From Sodalis sp. dw_96 (GTDB lineage: Bacteria > Pseudomonadota > Gammaproteobacteria > Enterobacterales > Enterobacteriaceae): a stretch of DNA of 64,000 bases. The notes under the pieces were generated by a model that was given only the letters and a program-made list of their open reading frames with translations, had not been told where the DNA came from and searched no databases. Both the position numbers and the translations under genes were made by a program. Location of the stretch: the NCBI RefSeq assembly GCF_018449575.1, contig NZ_JAAVUT010000007.1:62001-126000 (forward strand). The letters run 5' to 3'. Position 1 is the stretch's first letter, and each line of letters opens with the position of its first letter. Positions 24,989-35,978 of this stretch are shown one piece after another.

Positions 24989-27553
24989 ATGAGTACACCA
25001 GAAAATTCAGACGAACATACACCCATGATGCAGCAGTACCTGCGCCTGAAGGCGCAGCATCCGGACATTCTGTTGTTCTACCGGATGGGCGATTTTTATG
25101 AGATGTTTTTCGACGACGCCAAACGGGCGTCGCAGCTGATGGATATTTCCCTGACCCGGCGGGGTCAATCCGCCGGCGAACCCATTCCCATGGCCGGTGT
25201 GCCTTATCATGCGGTAGAGACCTATCTGGCCAAGCTGGTCCAGTTGGGCGAGTCGGTGGCCATCTGCGAGCAAATCGGCGATCCCGCCCTTACCAAAGGC
25301 CCAGTGGAGCGGCGGGTGGTGCGGATCGTGACACCGGGTACCCTGAGCGATGAGGCTCTGCTGAGCGAGCGCCAGGACAATCTGCTGGCGGCGGTGTGGC
25401 AGGATCAGCAAAGCTACGGTTATGCCACTCTGGATATCAGTTCAGGGCGTTTTTTGGTTTGCGAGCCGGCGGACAGCGAGGCCATGGCCGCCGAGCTGCA
25501 GCGCACCAACCCGGCGGAGCTGCTTTATCCGGAAACCTTTTCGGACATGGGCTTGATTGAGCATCGCCGGGGATTGCGCCGGCGGCCGATTTGGGAATTT
25601 GAACTGGATACCGCCCGCCAGCAGCTTAATCTGCAATTCGGCACCCGGGATTTGAACGGTTTCGGCATCGAGCGCGCCGTGCGGGCCCTGCGGGCCGCGG
25701 GGTGCCTGCTACAGTACGCCAAGGATACCCAGCGTACCAGTCTGCCGCATATTCGCGCCGTCACCCTGGAGCGCCAGCAGGACGGTATCGTGATGGATGC
25801 CGCCACCCGCCGTAATTTGGAATTGACACAGAATCTCGGCGGCGGAACCGACAATACCCTGGCGGATATTCTGGATCGTACCGTGACTCCCATGGGCAGC
25901 CGCATGCTGAAGCGCTGGCTGCATATGCCCACCCGGAATGTCGACGTACTGACCCATCGCCAGCAAACCATTCGCGCCCTGCAGGAGTGTTATGCCGAGC
26001 TGCAACCGCTGCTGCGGCAGGTGGGGGATTTGGAACGGGTGTTGGCCCGTTTGGCGCTGCGCTCCGCCCGTCCTCGCGACTTGGGACGGATGCGCCACGC
26101 TTTTCGGCAGTTGCCGGAAATCCATGCCGTGCTCGCCCGGCAGGACACCGAGCATATCCGACAGTTGCTCGGGCAAACCGGGTTGTTTACAGAACTGAAG
26201 GAACTGCTGGAACGGGCGGTGGTGGAAACGCCACCGATACTGGTGCGGGACGGCGGCGTTATTGCGCCAGGTTATAATGCGGAACTGGATGAGTGGCGGG
26301 CGCTGGCGGACGGCGCCACGGATTATCTGGACCGGCTTGAGCTGCGTGAGCGGGAACGAACCGGCCTGGAGACGCTTAAGGTCGGCTTCAACGCCGTCCA
26401 CGGTTATTATATTCAGCTCAGCCGTGGTCAAAGCCATCAGGCGCCGATTCATTATGTCCGTCGGCAGACGCTCAAGAACGCCGAGCGGTATATTATCCCG
26501 GAACTCAAAGAGTACGAAGACAAAGTCCTTACCTCAAAAGGCAAAGCCCTGGCGCTGGAAAAGGCGCTTTACGATCAGCTATTCGATATGCTGTTGCCTC
26601 ATTTGGCGGCGCTGCAACAAAGCGCAGCGGCGCTGTCGGAGCTGGACGTGTTGAGCAATCTGGCGGAACGGGCGGAAACCCTGGATTATGTCTGCCCTAC
26701 CCTCACCAGCGTACCTGGCGTCAACATCACCGCCGGCCGCCATCCTGTCGTGGAGCAGGTGTTAAGCGAACCCTTTATCGCCAATCCGCTGTCGCTGTCG
26801 GCCCAGCGGCGAATGCTGATTATTACCGGTCCGAACATGGGCGGTAAAAGCACCTATATGCGGCAGAACGCGCTGATTGTCCTGATGGCTTATATCGGCA
26901 GTTTCGTGCCGGCCGGACAGGCGGTCATCGGCCCGGTGGACAGGATCTTCACCCGGGTGGGCGCGGCGGACGATTTGGCCTCGGGTCGTTCCACCTTTAT
27001 GGTGGAGATGACCGAAACGGCCAATATCCTGCATAACGCGACGCCGCAAAGCCTGGTGCTGATGGATGAAATCGGCCGCGGCACCTCTACCTATGACGGG
27101 CTGTCCCTGGCCTGGGCCTGTGCCGAAAGCCTCGCCGGCCGCATCAAGGCCATGACCCTGTTCGCCACCCATTATTTTGAGCTGACCCAATTACCGGAAA
27201 AAATGGAGGGAGTGGTGAATGTGCATCTGGACGCGCTGGAACAGGGGGAAACCATTGCTTTTATGCATACCGTACAGGACGGCGCCGCCAGCAAGAGCTA
27301 CGGCCTGTCTGTGGCGGCGCTGGCGGGGGTGCCTCGGGACGTGATTAAACGCGCCCGGCAAAAGCTCAAGGAACTGGAAAATCTGTCTGTCCACGCCGCC
27401 ACCGGCACCGTGGACGGCTCACAGCTTTCTTTGCTGCAGCCGGAGCCGGAAGAACCCTCCCCGGTGGTGACGGCACTGACCGAACTGGATCCCGATGCGT
27501 TGTCTCCGCGCCAGGCCCTGGAGTGGCTGTACCGGCTGAAGGGAATGCTCTAA
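24989..27553 (+). CDS. mutS: DNA mismatch repair protein MutS
   Basis: 854 residues (E. coli 853). MutS binds mismatched DNA and recruits MutL and MutH. The mismatch-reading Phe-x-Glu is F36-Y-E38 in GDFYE. The ATPase shows Walker [10 protein letters not shown] (614-622), Walker [13 protein letters not shown] and the FATHYFEL switch. A beta-clamp-binding motif QLSLL is at 812-816. Start ATG at 24989 matches E. coli alignment. Its upstream region is shared with the integrated island, so its native promoter may have been altered; downstream it converges with rpoS. Confidence 0.98.
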   Translation: MSTPENSDEHTPMMQQYLRLKAQHPDILLFYRMGDFYEMFFDDAKRASQLMDISLTRRGQSAGEPIPMAGVPYHAVETYLAKLVQLGESVAICEQIGDPALTKGPVERRVVRIVTPGTLSDEALLSERQDNLLAAVWQDQQSYGYATLDISSGRFLVCEPADSEAMAAELQRTNPAELLYPETFSDMGLIEHRRGLRRRPIWEFELDTARQQLNLQFGTRDLNGFGIERAVRALRAAGCLLQYAKDTQRTSLPHIRAVTLERQQDGIVMDAATRRNLELTQNLGGGTDNTLADILDRTVTPMGSRMLKRWLHMPTRNVDVLTHRQQTIRALQECYAELQPLLRQVGDLERVLARLALRSARPRDLGRMRHAFRQLPEIHAVLARQDTEHIRQLLGQTGLFTELKELLERAVVETPPILVRDGGVIAPGYNAELDEWRALADGATDYLDRLELRERERTGLETLKVGFNAVHGYYIQLSRGQSHQAPIHYVRRQTLKNAERYIIPELKEYEDKVLTSKGKALALEKALYDQLFDMLLPHLAALQQSAAALSELDVLSNLAERAETLDYVCPTLTSVPGVNITAGRHPVVEQVLSEPFIANPLSLSAQRRMLIITGPNMGGKSTYMRQNALIVLMAYIGSFVPAGQAVIGPVDRIFTRVGAADDLASGRSTFMVEMTETANILHNATPQSLVLMDEIGRGTSTYDGLSLAWACAESLAGRIKAMTLFATHYFELTQLPEKMEGVVNVHLDALEQGETIAFMHTVQDGAASKSYGLSVAALAGVPRDVIKRARQKLKELENLSVHAATGTVDGSQLSLLQPEPEEPSPVVTALTELDPDALSPRQALEWLYRLKGML

Positions 27554-27582
27554 TCCTTTCGCCCGCTTTATTTTTTCCATAA

Positions 27583-27614
27583 AAAAACGGTGGGATTCGC
27601 ATCCCACCGTTTTT
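27583..27614. terminator. Bidirectional terminator between mutS and rpoS
   Basis: A 14-bp perfect stem (AAAAACGGTGGGAT paired with ATCCCACCGTTTTT) closes on a TCGC loop; runs of A and T on the two sides make it work in both directions for these convergent genes. Confidence 0.9.
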
Positions 27615-27648
27615 ATGTGGCCTGGGGGGCCGGGCAAAATCGCGGGTA

Positions 27649-28638
27649 TTATTCGCGAAAAAGCGCCTCAAGGTTCAACCCCTGTCCTTGCAGAATTTCA
27701 CGCAAGCGACGCAGCCCTTCAACCTGGATTTGACGAACGCGTTCGCGGGTCAAACCGATTTCACGACCAACATCTTCGAGCGTTGCGGCTTCATAACCCA
27801 GCAAACCGAAACGTCTGGCCAGCACTTCACGCTGTTTGGCGTTCAGCTCGAATAGCCACTTCACGATGCTTTGTTTCATGTCATCGTCTTGGGTGGTATC
27901 TTCCGGCCCGCTGTCTTTCTCGTCAGACAAGATGTCCAGCAGCGCTTTCTCGGAATCCCCACCCAGCGGGGTGTCCACTGACGTTATCCGCTCGTTGAGC
28001 CGCAGCATCCGACTGACATCATCAACGGGTTTATCAAGCTGTTCGGCGATTTCTTCCGCACTCGGCTCATGATCCAGTTTATGCGACAGTTCTCTGGCGG
28101 TACGCAGATAAACGTTCAGTTCTTTTACAATATGGATCGGTAAACGTATGGTACGGGTTTGATTCATGATCGCCCGTTCAATGGTCTGCCGAATCCACCA
28201 GGTTGCGTAAGTTGAAAAACGAAATCCTCTTTCCGGATCGAATTTCTCTACCGCACGAATCAGACCGAGATTTCCTTCCTCAATCAAATCCAGTAAAGCC
28301 AGTCCACGATTACCGTAACGACGGGCAATTTTCACCACCAGCCGCAGGTTGCTTTCGATCATTCGACGTCGTGAGGCAACATCGCCCCTAAGCGCACGTC
28401 TGGCAAAATAAACCTCTTCCTCAGCAGTAAGCAGCGGCGAGTATCCGATTTCACCCAAGTAGAGCTGCGTAGCATCCAACACCCGCTGGCTTGCTGCCTG
28501 AGAAAGCAGTTCTTCTTCCGCTAAATCATTATCAGCGGGCTCATCTATCAACGCCTTCTCGTCAAATGTTTCAGCTCCATTCTCATCGAACTCAGCATCT
28601 TCATGTAACTCGTTAACCTTCAGCGTATTTTGGCTCAT
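27649..28638 (-). CDS. rpoS: RNA polymerase sigma factor RpoS
   Basis: 329 residues (E. coli 330). Directs RNA polymerase to stationary-phase and general stress promoters. Visible: region 1.2/2 with [17 protein letters not shown]-binding [19 protein letters not shown] and the [16 protein letters not shown] -10-reading helix; region 3; region 4 [22 protein letters not shown]. No frameshift or internal stop. The spacing to nlpD is 53 bp; in E. coli the main rpoS promoter lies inside nlpD, giving a long leader controlled by small RNAs, which probably holds here. Confidence 0.98.
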   Translation of the reverse strand: MSQNTLKVNELHEDAEFDENGAETFDEKALIDEPADNDLAEEELLSQAASQRVLDATQLYLGEIGYSPLLTAEEEVYFARRALRGDVASRRRMIESNLRLVVKIARRYGNRGLALLDLIEEGNLGLIRAVEKFDPERGFRFSTYATWWIRQTIERAIMNQTRTIRLPIHIVKELNVYLRTARELSHKLDHEPSAEEIAEQLDKPVDDVSRMLRLNERITSVDTPLGGDSEKALLDILSDEKDSGPEDTTQDDDMKQSIVKWLFELNAKQREVLARRFGLLGYEAATLEDVGREIGLTRERVRQIQVEGLRRLREILQGQGLNLEALFRE

Positions 28639-28691
28639 AAGTGGCTCCTACCCGTGATCCCAGGACAGAATACCGAAATATTCCGGCCAAT

Positions 28692-29897
28692 TTATCGCTG
28701 CGGAAGATAACGCAGCGGGTTTACGGATTTCCCCTTGTAACGAATTTCAAAATGCAATCTAACCGAGCTGGTTCCTGTACTACCCATGGTAGCGATAGAC
28801 TGTCCCGCCTTGACTTCTTGTTGTTCCCGGACCAGCATCGAATCATTATGGGCGTAAGCACTCAGGTAATCATCATTATGTTTGATGATAATCAAATTAC
28901 CATACCCTCGCAACGCATTGCCTGCATAGACAACACGGCCATCGGCCGTAGCCCTGACGGGCTGTCCGCGTGAACCGGAAATATCGATACCCTTGTTTCC
29001 GCCTTCCGCTGCGGAGAAGCTATCGATGATTTTTCCGTCCGTCGGCCAGCGCCAACCTGCAATCGCGGTACTGCCAGACGATACAATGCCTGACGTTGTG
29101 CTTGGGGCGGTAACTGGCGCGGTTGTCGTGACGGTGGTCGTCACAACGGCACCAGACGTGGGTAACATTTTGCTGCCGTTTGAAGGCAACATTTTCCCTA
29201 CATTTTGTTTACCTGAATCGTCAGGATACGCATTGTTTGCTTGGGAATCAATACCCGTGCTCACCATTTTCGTATTTGACGGCGGGTTTGGTACGACATT
29301 GGCGTCTGATCTAAGCATGTGGCCGTTGTTGCCTGCCAGCATGCCGCCGCCACCCACCACGGCTCCGCTACCGTTGACGGGTGATGTCGTTCCGTTACTT
29401 ACTACAGCTGTGTTGCCGGTAAGTGGCGCCGTTCCGTTACCTACCTGCAATGTTTGACCAACATTTAATCCATAAGGTTCCGGAATATTATTCCTTTTTG
29501 CCAAATCGCGATAATCATTACCGGTAATCCAGGCGATATAAAACAGCGTATCGCCCCGTTTTACCTGGTAAGTGGAACCGCCTGCATAGGAACCTTTGGG
29601 AATTGTATTGTAGCTGCGGTTATAAACATAATTCCCCTGCTGGGGCATATTGCCCCCTTGCTGGGGGATAGAGTTCCCTTGCTGGGGGGTATTGATTCCA
29701 CTTACAGCCGCGGCCCGGTTTCTCTGAACCGGCGCCGGCACCGGGGGGGGTGTCATCATTTCGCCGTTATTATCGCCGCCCACGCTGCTAATCGGTGCTG
29801 AAGATTCATTACTGGCACAACCGGCCAACCCGATACTGCCCGCCATTGCACAGACCGCAACGCGGCGCCAATAGCATTTTGGGCTTCCCATGCTCAT
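28692..29897 (-). CDS. nlpD: Murein hydrolase activator lipoprotein NlpD
   Basis: 401 residues, longer than E. coli NlpD (379). A lipoprotein signal ends in LAGC (Cys about 27); a LysM domain ([17 protein letters not shown], about 108-150) binds peptidoglycan; a long Asn/Gly/Thr-rich linker follows; the C-terminal LytM/M23 domain (about 280-400) lacks full zinc ligands, as in NlpD, and activates AmiC at the division site. Before the LysM, a PQQG-N unit is repeated three times. The gene probably carries the rpoS promoter within it. Confidence 0.95.
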   Translation of the reverse strand: MSMGSPKCYWRRVAVCAMAGSIGLAGCASNESSAPISSVGGDNNGEMMTPPPVPAPVQRNRAAAVSGINTPQQGNSIPQQGGNMPQQGNYVYNRSYNTIPKGSYAGGSTYQVKRGDTLFYIAWITGNDYRDLAKRNNIPEPYGLNVGQTLQVGNGTAPLTGNTAVVSNGTTSPVNGSGAVVGGGGMLAGNNGHMLRSDANVVPNPPSNTKMVSTGIDSQANNAYPDDSGKQNVGKMLPSNGSKMLPTSGAVVTTTVTTTAPVTAPSTTSGIVSSGSTAIAGWRWPTDGKIIDSFSAAEGGNKGIDISGSRGQPVRATADGRVVYAGNALRGYGNLIIIKHNDDYLSAYAHNDSMLVREQQEVKAGQSIATMGSTGTSSVRLHFEIRYKGKSVNPLRYLPQR

Positions 29898-30551
29898 CTC
29901 TCCCCTACGGCAGCAACGCCAATTATCGTTCCAAACATGCTAGACATTTACGTTATACATCCTATTACCGCTCATTACCGCATGAATGAGAGTATTTTCA
30001 GCGCTTTCCGAAAACAAACTTCCTGTTGTCAATGCTAGCAATATACGGCAGAGGGTGCCATAGACCAGTTGTATAGAAATTTAAAAAAATGCCGTTGGGC
30101 TTTTAAATGCGTATTATCCCGGTTCCCTTCGTGAGCAATGGATAATGTTACCTCAGTTTAAAGATAGACGAAGATATCCCAATAGGCTGATTTTTAATGC
30201 TGACCGGCGAATACAGAACCTGGATAGAATAAACACGCATCAGTGGACTTTTAGGGAGATTAACGCGGATTGTCGGGTTTTCAATCCTCCCCGTGGCCGT
30301 ACTGCTCTCGCTGCCCTGAATGGCATTGGCTGGAGGGAAGAATAGATAGTTGTTTATATTTTATTTAATCAAGCATCTTATTTTGTGATTATCTGCTTGG
30401 TTAAAAATTTAAAATTTCACACTAGCCAGATCGGTGCGGGTGGTTAATATTCCAGCAAGATAAAATTGACCCTGAGATTGGTTCCACCTTCCGCACCGGT
30501 GAGAATTAAGGGGCGGTTGATGCAGTCCCGCTAACCTATATCACTATGGCG
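29898..30551. other. Enlarged nlpD-pcm intergenic region
   Basis: 654 bp where E. coli has only a short gap. It holds a hairpin TTTAATCAAGCA / TGCTTGGTTAAA (30364-30405, one G-T mismatch in the stem) and a 66-codon plus-strand ORF (30145-30345) that I cannot relate to any family. Nothing else recognised. Confidence 0.4.
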
Positions 30552-31178
30552 TTACGCCAGTTCCCCCTTGATCAGCGGCACAAAACGGACCGCTTCGACG
30601 GTTTCCACCAGATATTCGCCGCCCTGGCGGCGGACGGTGGTCAGATCTTGGTTATCTTCCCCCACCGGCAACACCATAATGCCGCCCTCATCCAATTGCG
30701 CCATCAGCGCGGCGGGGATTTCCGGCGGCGCGGCGGTCACGATAATGGCGTCAAACGGCCCGCGCGACGGCCAGCCCAGCCAGCCGTCGCCATGACGTGT
30801 GGAGACATTGTGCAAGTCCAGCTGTTTCAGTCGGCGCTTAGCCTGCCATTGCAACTTTTTTATGCGCTCCACCGAGCAGACATGCTGCACCAGGTGAGCC
30901 AGGATAGCGGTCTGGTAACCGGAACCGGTGCCGATTTCCAATACGCGGGAGGTGGGCTGCAGGCGCAACAGCTCGGTCATGCGGGCGACGATATACGGCT
31001 GGGAGATGGTCTGGCCGGAGCCTATGGGCAGGGCGGTATTGTCGTAGGCCTTATGCTCGAAAGCCTCATCGATAAAGCGTTCACGTGGAACCGTCTCGAT
31101 GGCCTGCAGCAACCGATCGTCCTGGATGCCCTGCTGCCTGAGTTGAGCTATTAATGTCTGCGTGCGCCGGTTTACCAT
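30552..31178 (-). CDS. pcm: Protein-L-isoaspartate O-methyltransferase
   Basis: 208 residues (E. coli 208). Methylates damaged isoaspartyl residues using S-adenosylmethionine so that they can reconvert to aspartate. Shows [17 protein letters not shown], motif [17 protein letters not shown] and motif [12 protein letters not shown]. Overlaps the end of surE by 7 bp, indicating a coupled operon. Confidence 0.97.
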   Translation of the reverse strand: MVNRRTQTLIAQLRQQGIQDDRLLQAIETVPRERFIDEAFEHKAYDNTALPIGSGQTISQPYIVARMTELLRLQPTSRVLEIGTGSGYQTAILAHLVQHVCSVERIKKLQWQAKRRLKQLDLHNVSTRHGDGWLGWPSRGPFDAIIVTAAPPEIPAALMAQLDEGGIMVLPVGEDNQDLTTVRRQGGEYLVETVEAVRFVPLIKGELA

Positions 31179-31933
31179 TTGCCGCTGACCTCCGCTTTAG
31201 CCAGCCATGACGTGAGTACCGATTGGGCGGAATAAGCGGTCAAATCCACCTGCAACGGCGTGATGGAAACAAAACCTTGTTCAATGGCGGCAAAATCGGT
31301 GTCGGGTCCATTATCAAAGGTTTCCCCCGGCGGTCCGATCCAGAACATCTCGCGCCCGCGCGGATCACGCTGCGGGATGGCCTGACTGGCGGGATGACGG
31401 CTGCCGCAGCGGGTCACCTTGATGCCCTTCAGTGAAGATAACGGTAGATCCGGCACATTGACGTTAAGGATTTTACCGGTGCGCAGGGGCTCCTGGGCCA
31501 ATGCCCGAATCAGCCGGCAGGCGACAATGGCGGCGGTATCATAATGACGCTCGCCATTGAGGGAAATCGCCAGCGCGGGGAACCCCAGATGCCGCCCCTC
31601 CATGGCCGCGGCAACGGTGCCGGAATAGATGACATCGTCCCCCAGATTCGCGCCGGCATTGATACCGGAGACCACGATATCCGGCACCGGCCGCATCAGG
31701 ACGTTCACTCCGAGGTAAACACAATCCGTAGGCGTGCCGGACTGGACCGCGATATCGCCATTGGCCTGCTTAACCGTTCTTAACGGCGCATCCAGCGTCA
31801 ACGAATTGGAGGCCCCGCTCCGGTTGCGATCGGGGGCGACGACCTGCACGTCGGCAAATTCCCGCAGAGCTACCGCCAGCGATTGAATGCCGGGGGCATG
31901 GACTCCATCATCATTACTCAGCAATATGCGCAT
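31172..31933 (-). CDS. surE: 5'/3'-nucleotidase SurE
   Basis: 253 residues from ATG 31933, matching E. coli length; a longer in-frame extension upstream is not conserved. Metal-dependent nucleotidase/exopolyphosphatase of stationary phase. Active-site Asp8-Asp9 in [12 protein letters not shown] and the [11 protein letters not shown] loop are present. It is followed by pcm with an overlap. The 191-bp gap to truD upstream is wider than in E. coli, where the two genes overlap. Confidence 0.97.
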   Translation of the reverse strand: MRILLSNDDGVHAPGIQSLAVALREFADVQVVAPDRNRSGASNSLTLDAPLRTVKQANGDIAVQSGTPTDCVYLGVNVLMRPVPDIVVSGINAGANLGDDVIYSGTVAAAMEGRHLGFPALAISLNGERHYDTAAIVACRLIRALAQEPLRTGKILNVNVPDLPLSSLKGIKVTRCGSRHPASQAIPQRDPRGREMFWIGPPGETFDNGPDTDFAAIEQGFVSITPLQVDLTAYSAQSVLTSWLAKAEVSGKW

Positions 31934-32124
31934 ATCATGATTTGCTTTATTAATTATTAATAGTGAATAACGCGCCGTCCACCCCTTGGACGCAAAAACC
32001 AGCCTGCTCCTTGGGGTTGGCAATGAATGGCCGCTGGCTGGGAATAAAAGCAATAATGGCATGAAACGCCACGGTGGTGAAGCCTGGAATTCAGACCGTT
32101 ACCTAAAATCCGCCTCAGTTTGAA

Positions 32125-33165
32125 TCAGCCGGCGCCATCCGGCGGAACGTCCAGCAATTCACGGACCACGCTGGTGGCGAAACTTCCCGCCGGCAGCGCA
32201 AACGACAATCGCAAGGTCCGGTCGTCAAGCCACTGCCACTGCATGTCCGCCGGATGCAGCATCATGGCGCGGCGGGCCGGTTCCACCCGCTCGCGGATAA
32301 GCAGCGCCATCAGGTCCGGCTGGTTGTCCAGACAAGACTGTTCAAACAGCAACGCATCGCGTAAGGTGCCCGGCTCGCCATTTCCCGGCAAGGGTGCGGT
32401 AATGTCAATATCCCCTTGCCGCAAGCGTGGGGCAAGGGAGGGCAGTTCCTCGTCCGTGGCGACAAACCAGCTGCCGCGGCCGGCCAGCTGCAGCGCGTCG
32501 CCGCTCATGAGGTGCCAGCGCCCGTAGAGGGACAACCGTTCACTCACCACGGCGTTGAACAAGACGCTGCGGGCAGCGGAGAGATAAAAACTGCGTTTGG
32601 CGCGCTCTTTAACGTGAATCTCGCCCCGTGCCCAGTGAAGCGCCTGAAGGATATTATTACCCTGATGGCCGAAGCGCTGACTGCCGAAATAATTCGGCAC
32701 GCCGTCACTGCGGATAGCCATTAACCGCTCATCTACAGCGGATTGGCTGCTGATTTCCCGCAGCACCAGGGTAAAGCGATTGCCCTTCAAGGTGCCGATA
32801 CGCAGTTTACGGCGATGGCGGTCGGTTTGCAGGACAGTGCAGCCCGTCAGCTGAAAGGCGGTAAAATCCGGCGTTTCCTTGCCGGGCAAATGCAGGCAGA
32901 ACCACTGTTCGGTTACCGCCTGACGATCTTTCAAGCCGGCATAACTCACCGCCCGGGCGGGCAGACCGGCAAACTTTGCCAATGCGTCCGCCACAAAAGG
33001 CGTATTGCAATCCTGTTTGCGCACGCGCACCAGGACGTGTTCCCCTTCCCCGTCCGGCACGAATCCCAGATCTTCTTCCACCAGGAAATCCTCGGGGCGG
33101 GCCTTGATAAGGCCGCTTGCCGCAGGTTCGCCATGCAGGCGGTATAGCGACTGGAAATCCATCAT
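32125..33165 (-). CDS. truD: tRNA pseudouridine(13) synthase TruD
   Basis: 346 residues. Makes pseudouridine at position 13 of tRNA-Glu. The catalytic Asp80 lies in [20 protein letters not shown] and NYFGSQRFG are family marks, and the C-terminal [14 protein letters not shown] is conserved. Overlaps ispF by 4 bp. Confidence 0.96.
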   Translation of the reverse strand: MMDFQSLYRLHGEPAASGLIKARPEDFLVEEDLGFVPDGEGEHVLVRVRKQDCNTPFVADALAKFAGLPARAVSYAGLKDRQAVTEQWFCLHLPGKETPDFTAFQLTGCTVLQTDRHRRKLRIGTLKGNRFTLVLREISSQSAVDERLMAIRSDGVPNYFGSQRFGHQGNNILQALHWARGEIHVKERAKRSFYLSAARSVLFNAVVSERLSLYGRWHLMSGDALQLAGRGSWFVATDEELPSLAPRLRQGDIDITAPLPGNGEPGTLRDALLFEQSCLDNQPDLMALLIRERVEPARRAMMLHPADMQWQWLDDRTLRLSFALPAGSFATSVVRELLDVPPDGAG

Positions 33166-33638
33166 AGGGCTTTATGCAGCAAAACCACCGCCTCGCAGGC
33201 GATGCCCTCGCCCCGTCCGGTAAATCCCAGATGCTCGGTGGTGGTGGCCTTGACGCTGACATCGTCCATGTGACAGCCGAGATCTTCAGCGATATTAATG
33301 CGCATCTGTGGAATATGCGGCGCCATTTTCGGCGCCTGGACAATCAGCGTGATGTCGATATTGCCCAAGCTGTAGCCTTTGGCCCGCACCCGCTGCCAGG
33401 CCTCCCGCAGCAACACCCGGCTGTCTGCGCCTTTGAACGCCGGATCGGTATCCGGGAACAGTTTGCCGATATCCCCCAGTGCCGCGGCGCCCAGCAGGGC
33501 ATCTGTCGCGGCATGCAGCGCCACATCACCATCGGAATGAGCCAGCAAACCCTGGCTGTGGGGAATACGGACCCCGCCGATAACCAGCGGGCCGGCGCCG
33601 CCGAATTTATGCACATCAAAACCATGACCGATTCGCAT
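33162..33638 (-). CDS. ispF: 2-C-methyl-D-erythritol 2,4-cyclodiphosphate synthase
   Basis: 158 residues. Fifth step of the MEP pathway to isoprenoid precursors. Zinc ligands Asp8 and His10 sit in GHGFDVHKF, and [10 protein letters not shown] and the [16 protein letters not shown] substrate loop are intact. Lies 27 bp after ispD and overlaps truD at its 3' end. Confidence 0.98.
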   Translation of the reverse strand: MRIGHGFDVHKFGGAGPLVIGGVRIPHSQGLLAHSDGDVALHAATDALLGAAALGDIGKLFPDTDPAFKGADSRVLLREAWQRVRAKGYSLGNIDITLIVQAPKMAPHIPQMRINIAEDLGCHMDDVSVKATTTEHLGFTGRGEGIACEAVVLLHKAL

Positions 33639-33665
33639 TGACGGTTCTCCTTTTATTGGTGCGCG

Positions 33666-34391
33666 TTAAGAGTGCGCGTTTTGCAAAGAGGGGGTTTGCA
33701 GTTGGGAAAAATAGAACGCCGCCAGCGCCAGATCTTCCGGGCGGGTAATTTTGATATTGTCCGCGCGGCCAGGCACCAATAGCGGCTGATAACCGCAATA
33801 CTCCAGCGCCGACGCTTCATCGGTGATTATCGCGCCGTCGTTCAGCGCCCGGGAGAGACAGGTTTTAAGCAGCGTCAGGGGGAAGAGCTGCGGCGTCAGC
33901 GCGTGCCAGAGATCCCGGCGTTCCACGGTATGATCTATAGAATCGCCGCCGGGACCGGCGCGTTTCATAGTATCCCGTACCGGCGTCGCCAGTATGCCGC
34001 CGACGGCGGTGGAGGCGGTAATCGCCAGCAGACGCGCCAGATCGTCCTGGTGCAGACAGGGACGCGCGGCATCATGTACCAGCACCCAATCCGCGCCCTG
34101 GGCCTGGCTAAGTGCGGCCATCACCGAATCGGCCCGCTCCTTGCCGCCGGTGACCCGGCTCACACGGGGATTGTCCGCCAGGGGCAGACGGGCGAACTGC
34201 CGGTCATCCGCGCTGACCGCCACAATCACCCGGCGGATGCAGGGCTGGCGCAACAGCGCCGCAACCGCATGTTCCAGCAGGGTTTTATTCGCTATGGTGA
34301 GATACTGCTTGGGACAGTCATTTTGCATGCGGCTGCCGATACCGGCGGCCGGTAATATGGCGATAACATCGGGAAAAACGTCAGAGGCCAT
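33666..34391 (-). CDS. ispD: 2-C-methyl-D-erythritol 4-phosphate cytidylyltransferase
   Basis: 241 residues. Third MEP-pathway step, forming CDP-ME from CTP. N-terminal nucleotide-binding [10 protein letters not shown]-x-x-x-CPKQYL loop, VHDAARPC and TDEASALE motifs are all present. Start overlaps the ftsB stop by one base (TAATG), showing coupling with ftsB. Confidence 0.98.
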   Translation of the reverse strand: MASDVFPDVIAILPAAGIGSRMQNDCPKQYLTIANKTLLEHAVAALLRQPCIRRVIVAVSADDRQFARLPLADNPRVSRVTGGKERADSVMAALSQAQGADWVLVHDAARPCLHQDDLARLLAITASTAVGGILATPVRDTMKRAGPGGDSIDHTVERRDLWHALTPQLFPLTLLKTCLSRALNDGAIITDEASALEYCGYQPLLVPGRADNIKITRPEDLALAAFYFSQLQTPSLQNAHS

Positions 34392-34708
34392 TATTGATTA
34401 TCTTGTGACATCGGGGCGGCCGGTTGGCGTTTGGATTGATCCGGAACCAGCCGATAAAAGGTTTCACCCGGCTTTATCATGCCGAGTTCGTTGCGCGATC
34501 GTTCTTCGATAGCCTCTTGGCCATCGTTGAGATCGTCGATTTCAGCAAACAGCTGATCATTACGCGCTTTAAGTTTGGCATTACTGCCCTGCTGGACCGA
34601 AACGTCGTCCTGAACCCGGACTAAATCATGCACACCGTTCTTTCCAAGCCACAAGGAGTATTGCAGCCAGCCAAGCAGTACCAGTAATAGCAGCGTCAGT
34701 TTACCCAT
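34391..34708 (-). CDS. ftsB: Cell division protein FtsB
   Basis: 105 residues from ATG 34708 (E. coli 103), chosen because the N-terminus then matches [20 protein letters not shown]. One membrane helix (about 4-22) followed by a leucine-zipper-like coiled coil (about 30-70) in the periplasm. Part of the FtsQBL complex that activates septal wall synthesis. First gene of the ftsB-ispD-ispF-truD cluster; the upstream 157 bp should hold the promoter. Confidence 0.97.
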   Translation of the reverse strand: MGKLTLLLLVLLGWLQYSLWLGKNGVHDLVRVQDDVSVQQGSNAKLKARNDQLFAEIDDLNDGQEAIEERSRNELGMIKPGETFYRLVPDQSKRQPAAPMSQDNQ

Positions 34709-34865
34709 TCCGCCCCCTGATAGACTGCCCAATCATCCCATAACTTGTGGCCGGACTCCACTCCAGCCGGTAAAATGACGCGCTAAACCGGCAAAAAAGC
34801 GTTTTTTCGTCCTGATTGATGATGGTTATTTACCATTTGTTACCTGAACACACCCAAAACGTCGA

Positions 34866-35219
34866 TTACCAGCCGGTTAGCAGGGAGAAGACCAGCCAGA
34901 AAAGGCTGAATATCGACAGGCCGCTGCAGAGTATCATCAGCCAGATGCGTGCGGCCAGCAGAGTACCGACAATAATGCCGATCAGTACCGACAGGGGCAA
35001 CAGCGCCAGGAAAAACGGCCAGGTGTAGAGCAGAAAAAACAGGGCATTCGCGCCATAGACCAGAATCGGCACGGCGAACGCCACCCAATAAAAGAGAAAC
35101 CCCGCCATGGCGCCCCAGAAACCATAGGCCGGCTCCTCGGTTCCGCGTTCACTGCCACGGGCGCTGATAGGCTTCACCGTAACGGGTATGACGTGCTTGG
35201 ACTGGGTAACATTCAGCAT
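34866..35219 (-). CDS. ygbE: DUF3561 inner-membrane protein YgbE
   Basis: 117 residues with a hydrophilic N-terminus and three predicted membrane helices (about 34-55, 60-80 and 85-115). Matches YgbE, always found between ftsB and cysC in enterobacteria. Function unknown. Confidence 0.85.
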   Translation of the reverse strand: MLNVTQSKHVIPVTVKPISARGSERGTEEPAYGFWGAMAGFLFYWVAFAVPILVYGANALFFLLYTWPFFLALLPLSVLIGIIVGTLLAARIWLMILCSGLSIFSLFWLVFSLLTGW

Positions 35220-35283
35220 ACATCTTTATCCCTGGGCTCTAAATACACCGGCATGCTCCGAGACGCAGAGCCGACAAGATATC

Positions 35284-35976
35284 TCAGGGTTTGATAATAA
35301 CGCGACCACGCAGTAGGTCTAATAAATGGTCAGTCAAATGTGTTACCAATTGTTGACCGTCAAGATGGATTTCAGGCTGTTCCGGCGCCTCATAAACCGA
35401 GTCGATACCGGTGAAGTTCGGCAGCGTGCCGGCGCGGGCTTTTTTATATAAACCCTTTGGATCGCGGGCTTCGCACACCGCCAGCGGCGTATCCACGAAC
35501 ACTTCGATAAAACGCCCCGCGGGCAGCATATCGCGCACCATGCGGCGCTCGGCGCGATGGGGTGAAATAAAGGCCGTCAAGACCACCAGACCCGCATCCA
35601 CCATCAACCGGGCAACCTCCCCTACCCGGCGGATATTCTCCCGCCGGTCGGTATCGTTAAAGCCCAAATCACGGCATAAACCATGACGGACATTATCGCC
35701 ATCCAACAAATAAGTACTTACACCCGTCTGGTGCAATGCCTGCTCAAGGGCGCCGGCCAGGGTGGATTTTCCCGACCCGGACAGGCCGGTGAACCAGATT
35801 ACCACCCCCTGGTGCCGGTGCAGTCTCTCGCGATCTTCCCGCGCCACCGGATGATCATGCCAGACTATATTGTCAACCGGCGAACTTTCTTTAGGTGAGT
35901 TCACTTCGGATGAACTCTCTTCGGTTGGACTCTGTTCCAGCGGGCTTTTTATTGGCGGCGAATGCGGGTCGGCCAT
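35284..35976 (-). CDS. cysC: Adenylylsulfate kinase CysC with long N-terminal tail
   Basis: 230 residues against 201 in E. coli. Phosphorylates APS to PAPS in sulfate assimilation. Walker [28 protein letters not shown] and the lid region are intact. The first about 36 residues are a Ser/Glu/Pro-rich tail with a repeated SPxEES-like unit, absent from E. coli. ATG 35976 is kept because no conserved alternative start produces a better N-terminus, but an internal start cannot be ruled out. Lies 2 bp after cysN. Confidence 0.95.
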   Translation of the reverse strand: MADPHSPPIKSPLEQSPTEESSSEVNSPKESSPVDNIVWHDHPVAREDRERLHRHQGVVIWFTGLSGSGKSTLAGALEQALHQTGVSTYLLDGDNVRHGLCRDLGFNDTDRRENIRRVGEVARLMVDAGLVVLTAFISPHRAERRMVRDMLPAGRFIEVFVDTPLAVCEARDPKGLYKKARAGTLPNFTGIDSVYEAPEQPEIHLDGQQLVTHLTDHLLDLLRGRVIIKP

Positions 35977-35978
35977 GG

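Noticed and set aside
30145-30345. Plus-strand ORF of 66 codons between nlpD and pcm
   Set aside because: Arg-rich product with no family resemblance; it could be chance, so only mentioned in the spacer entry.
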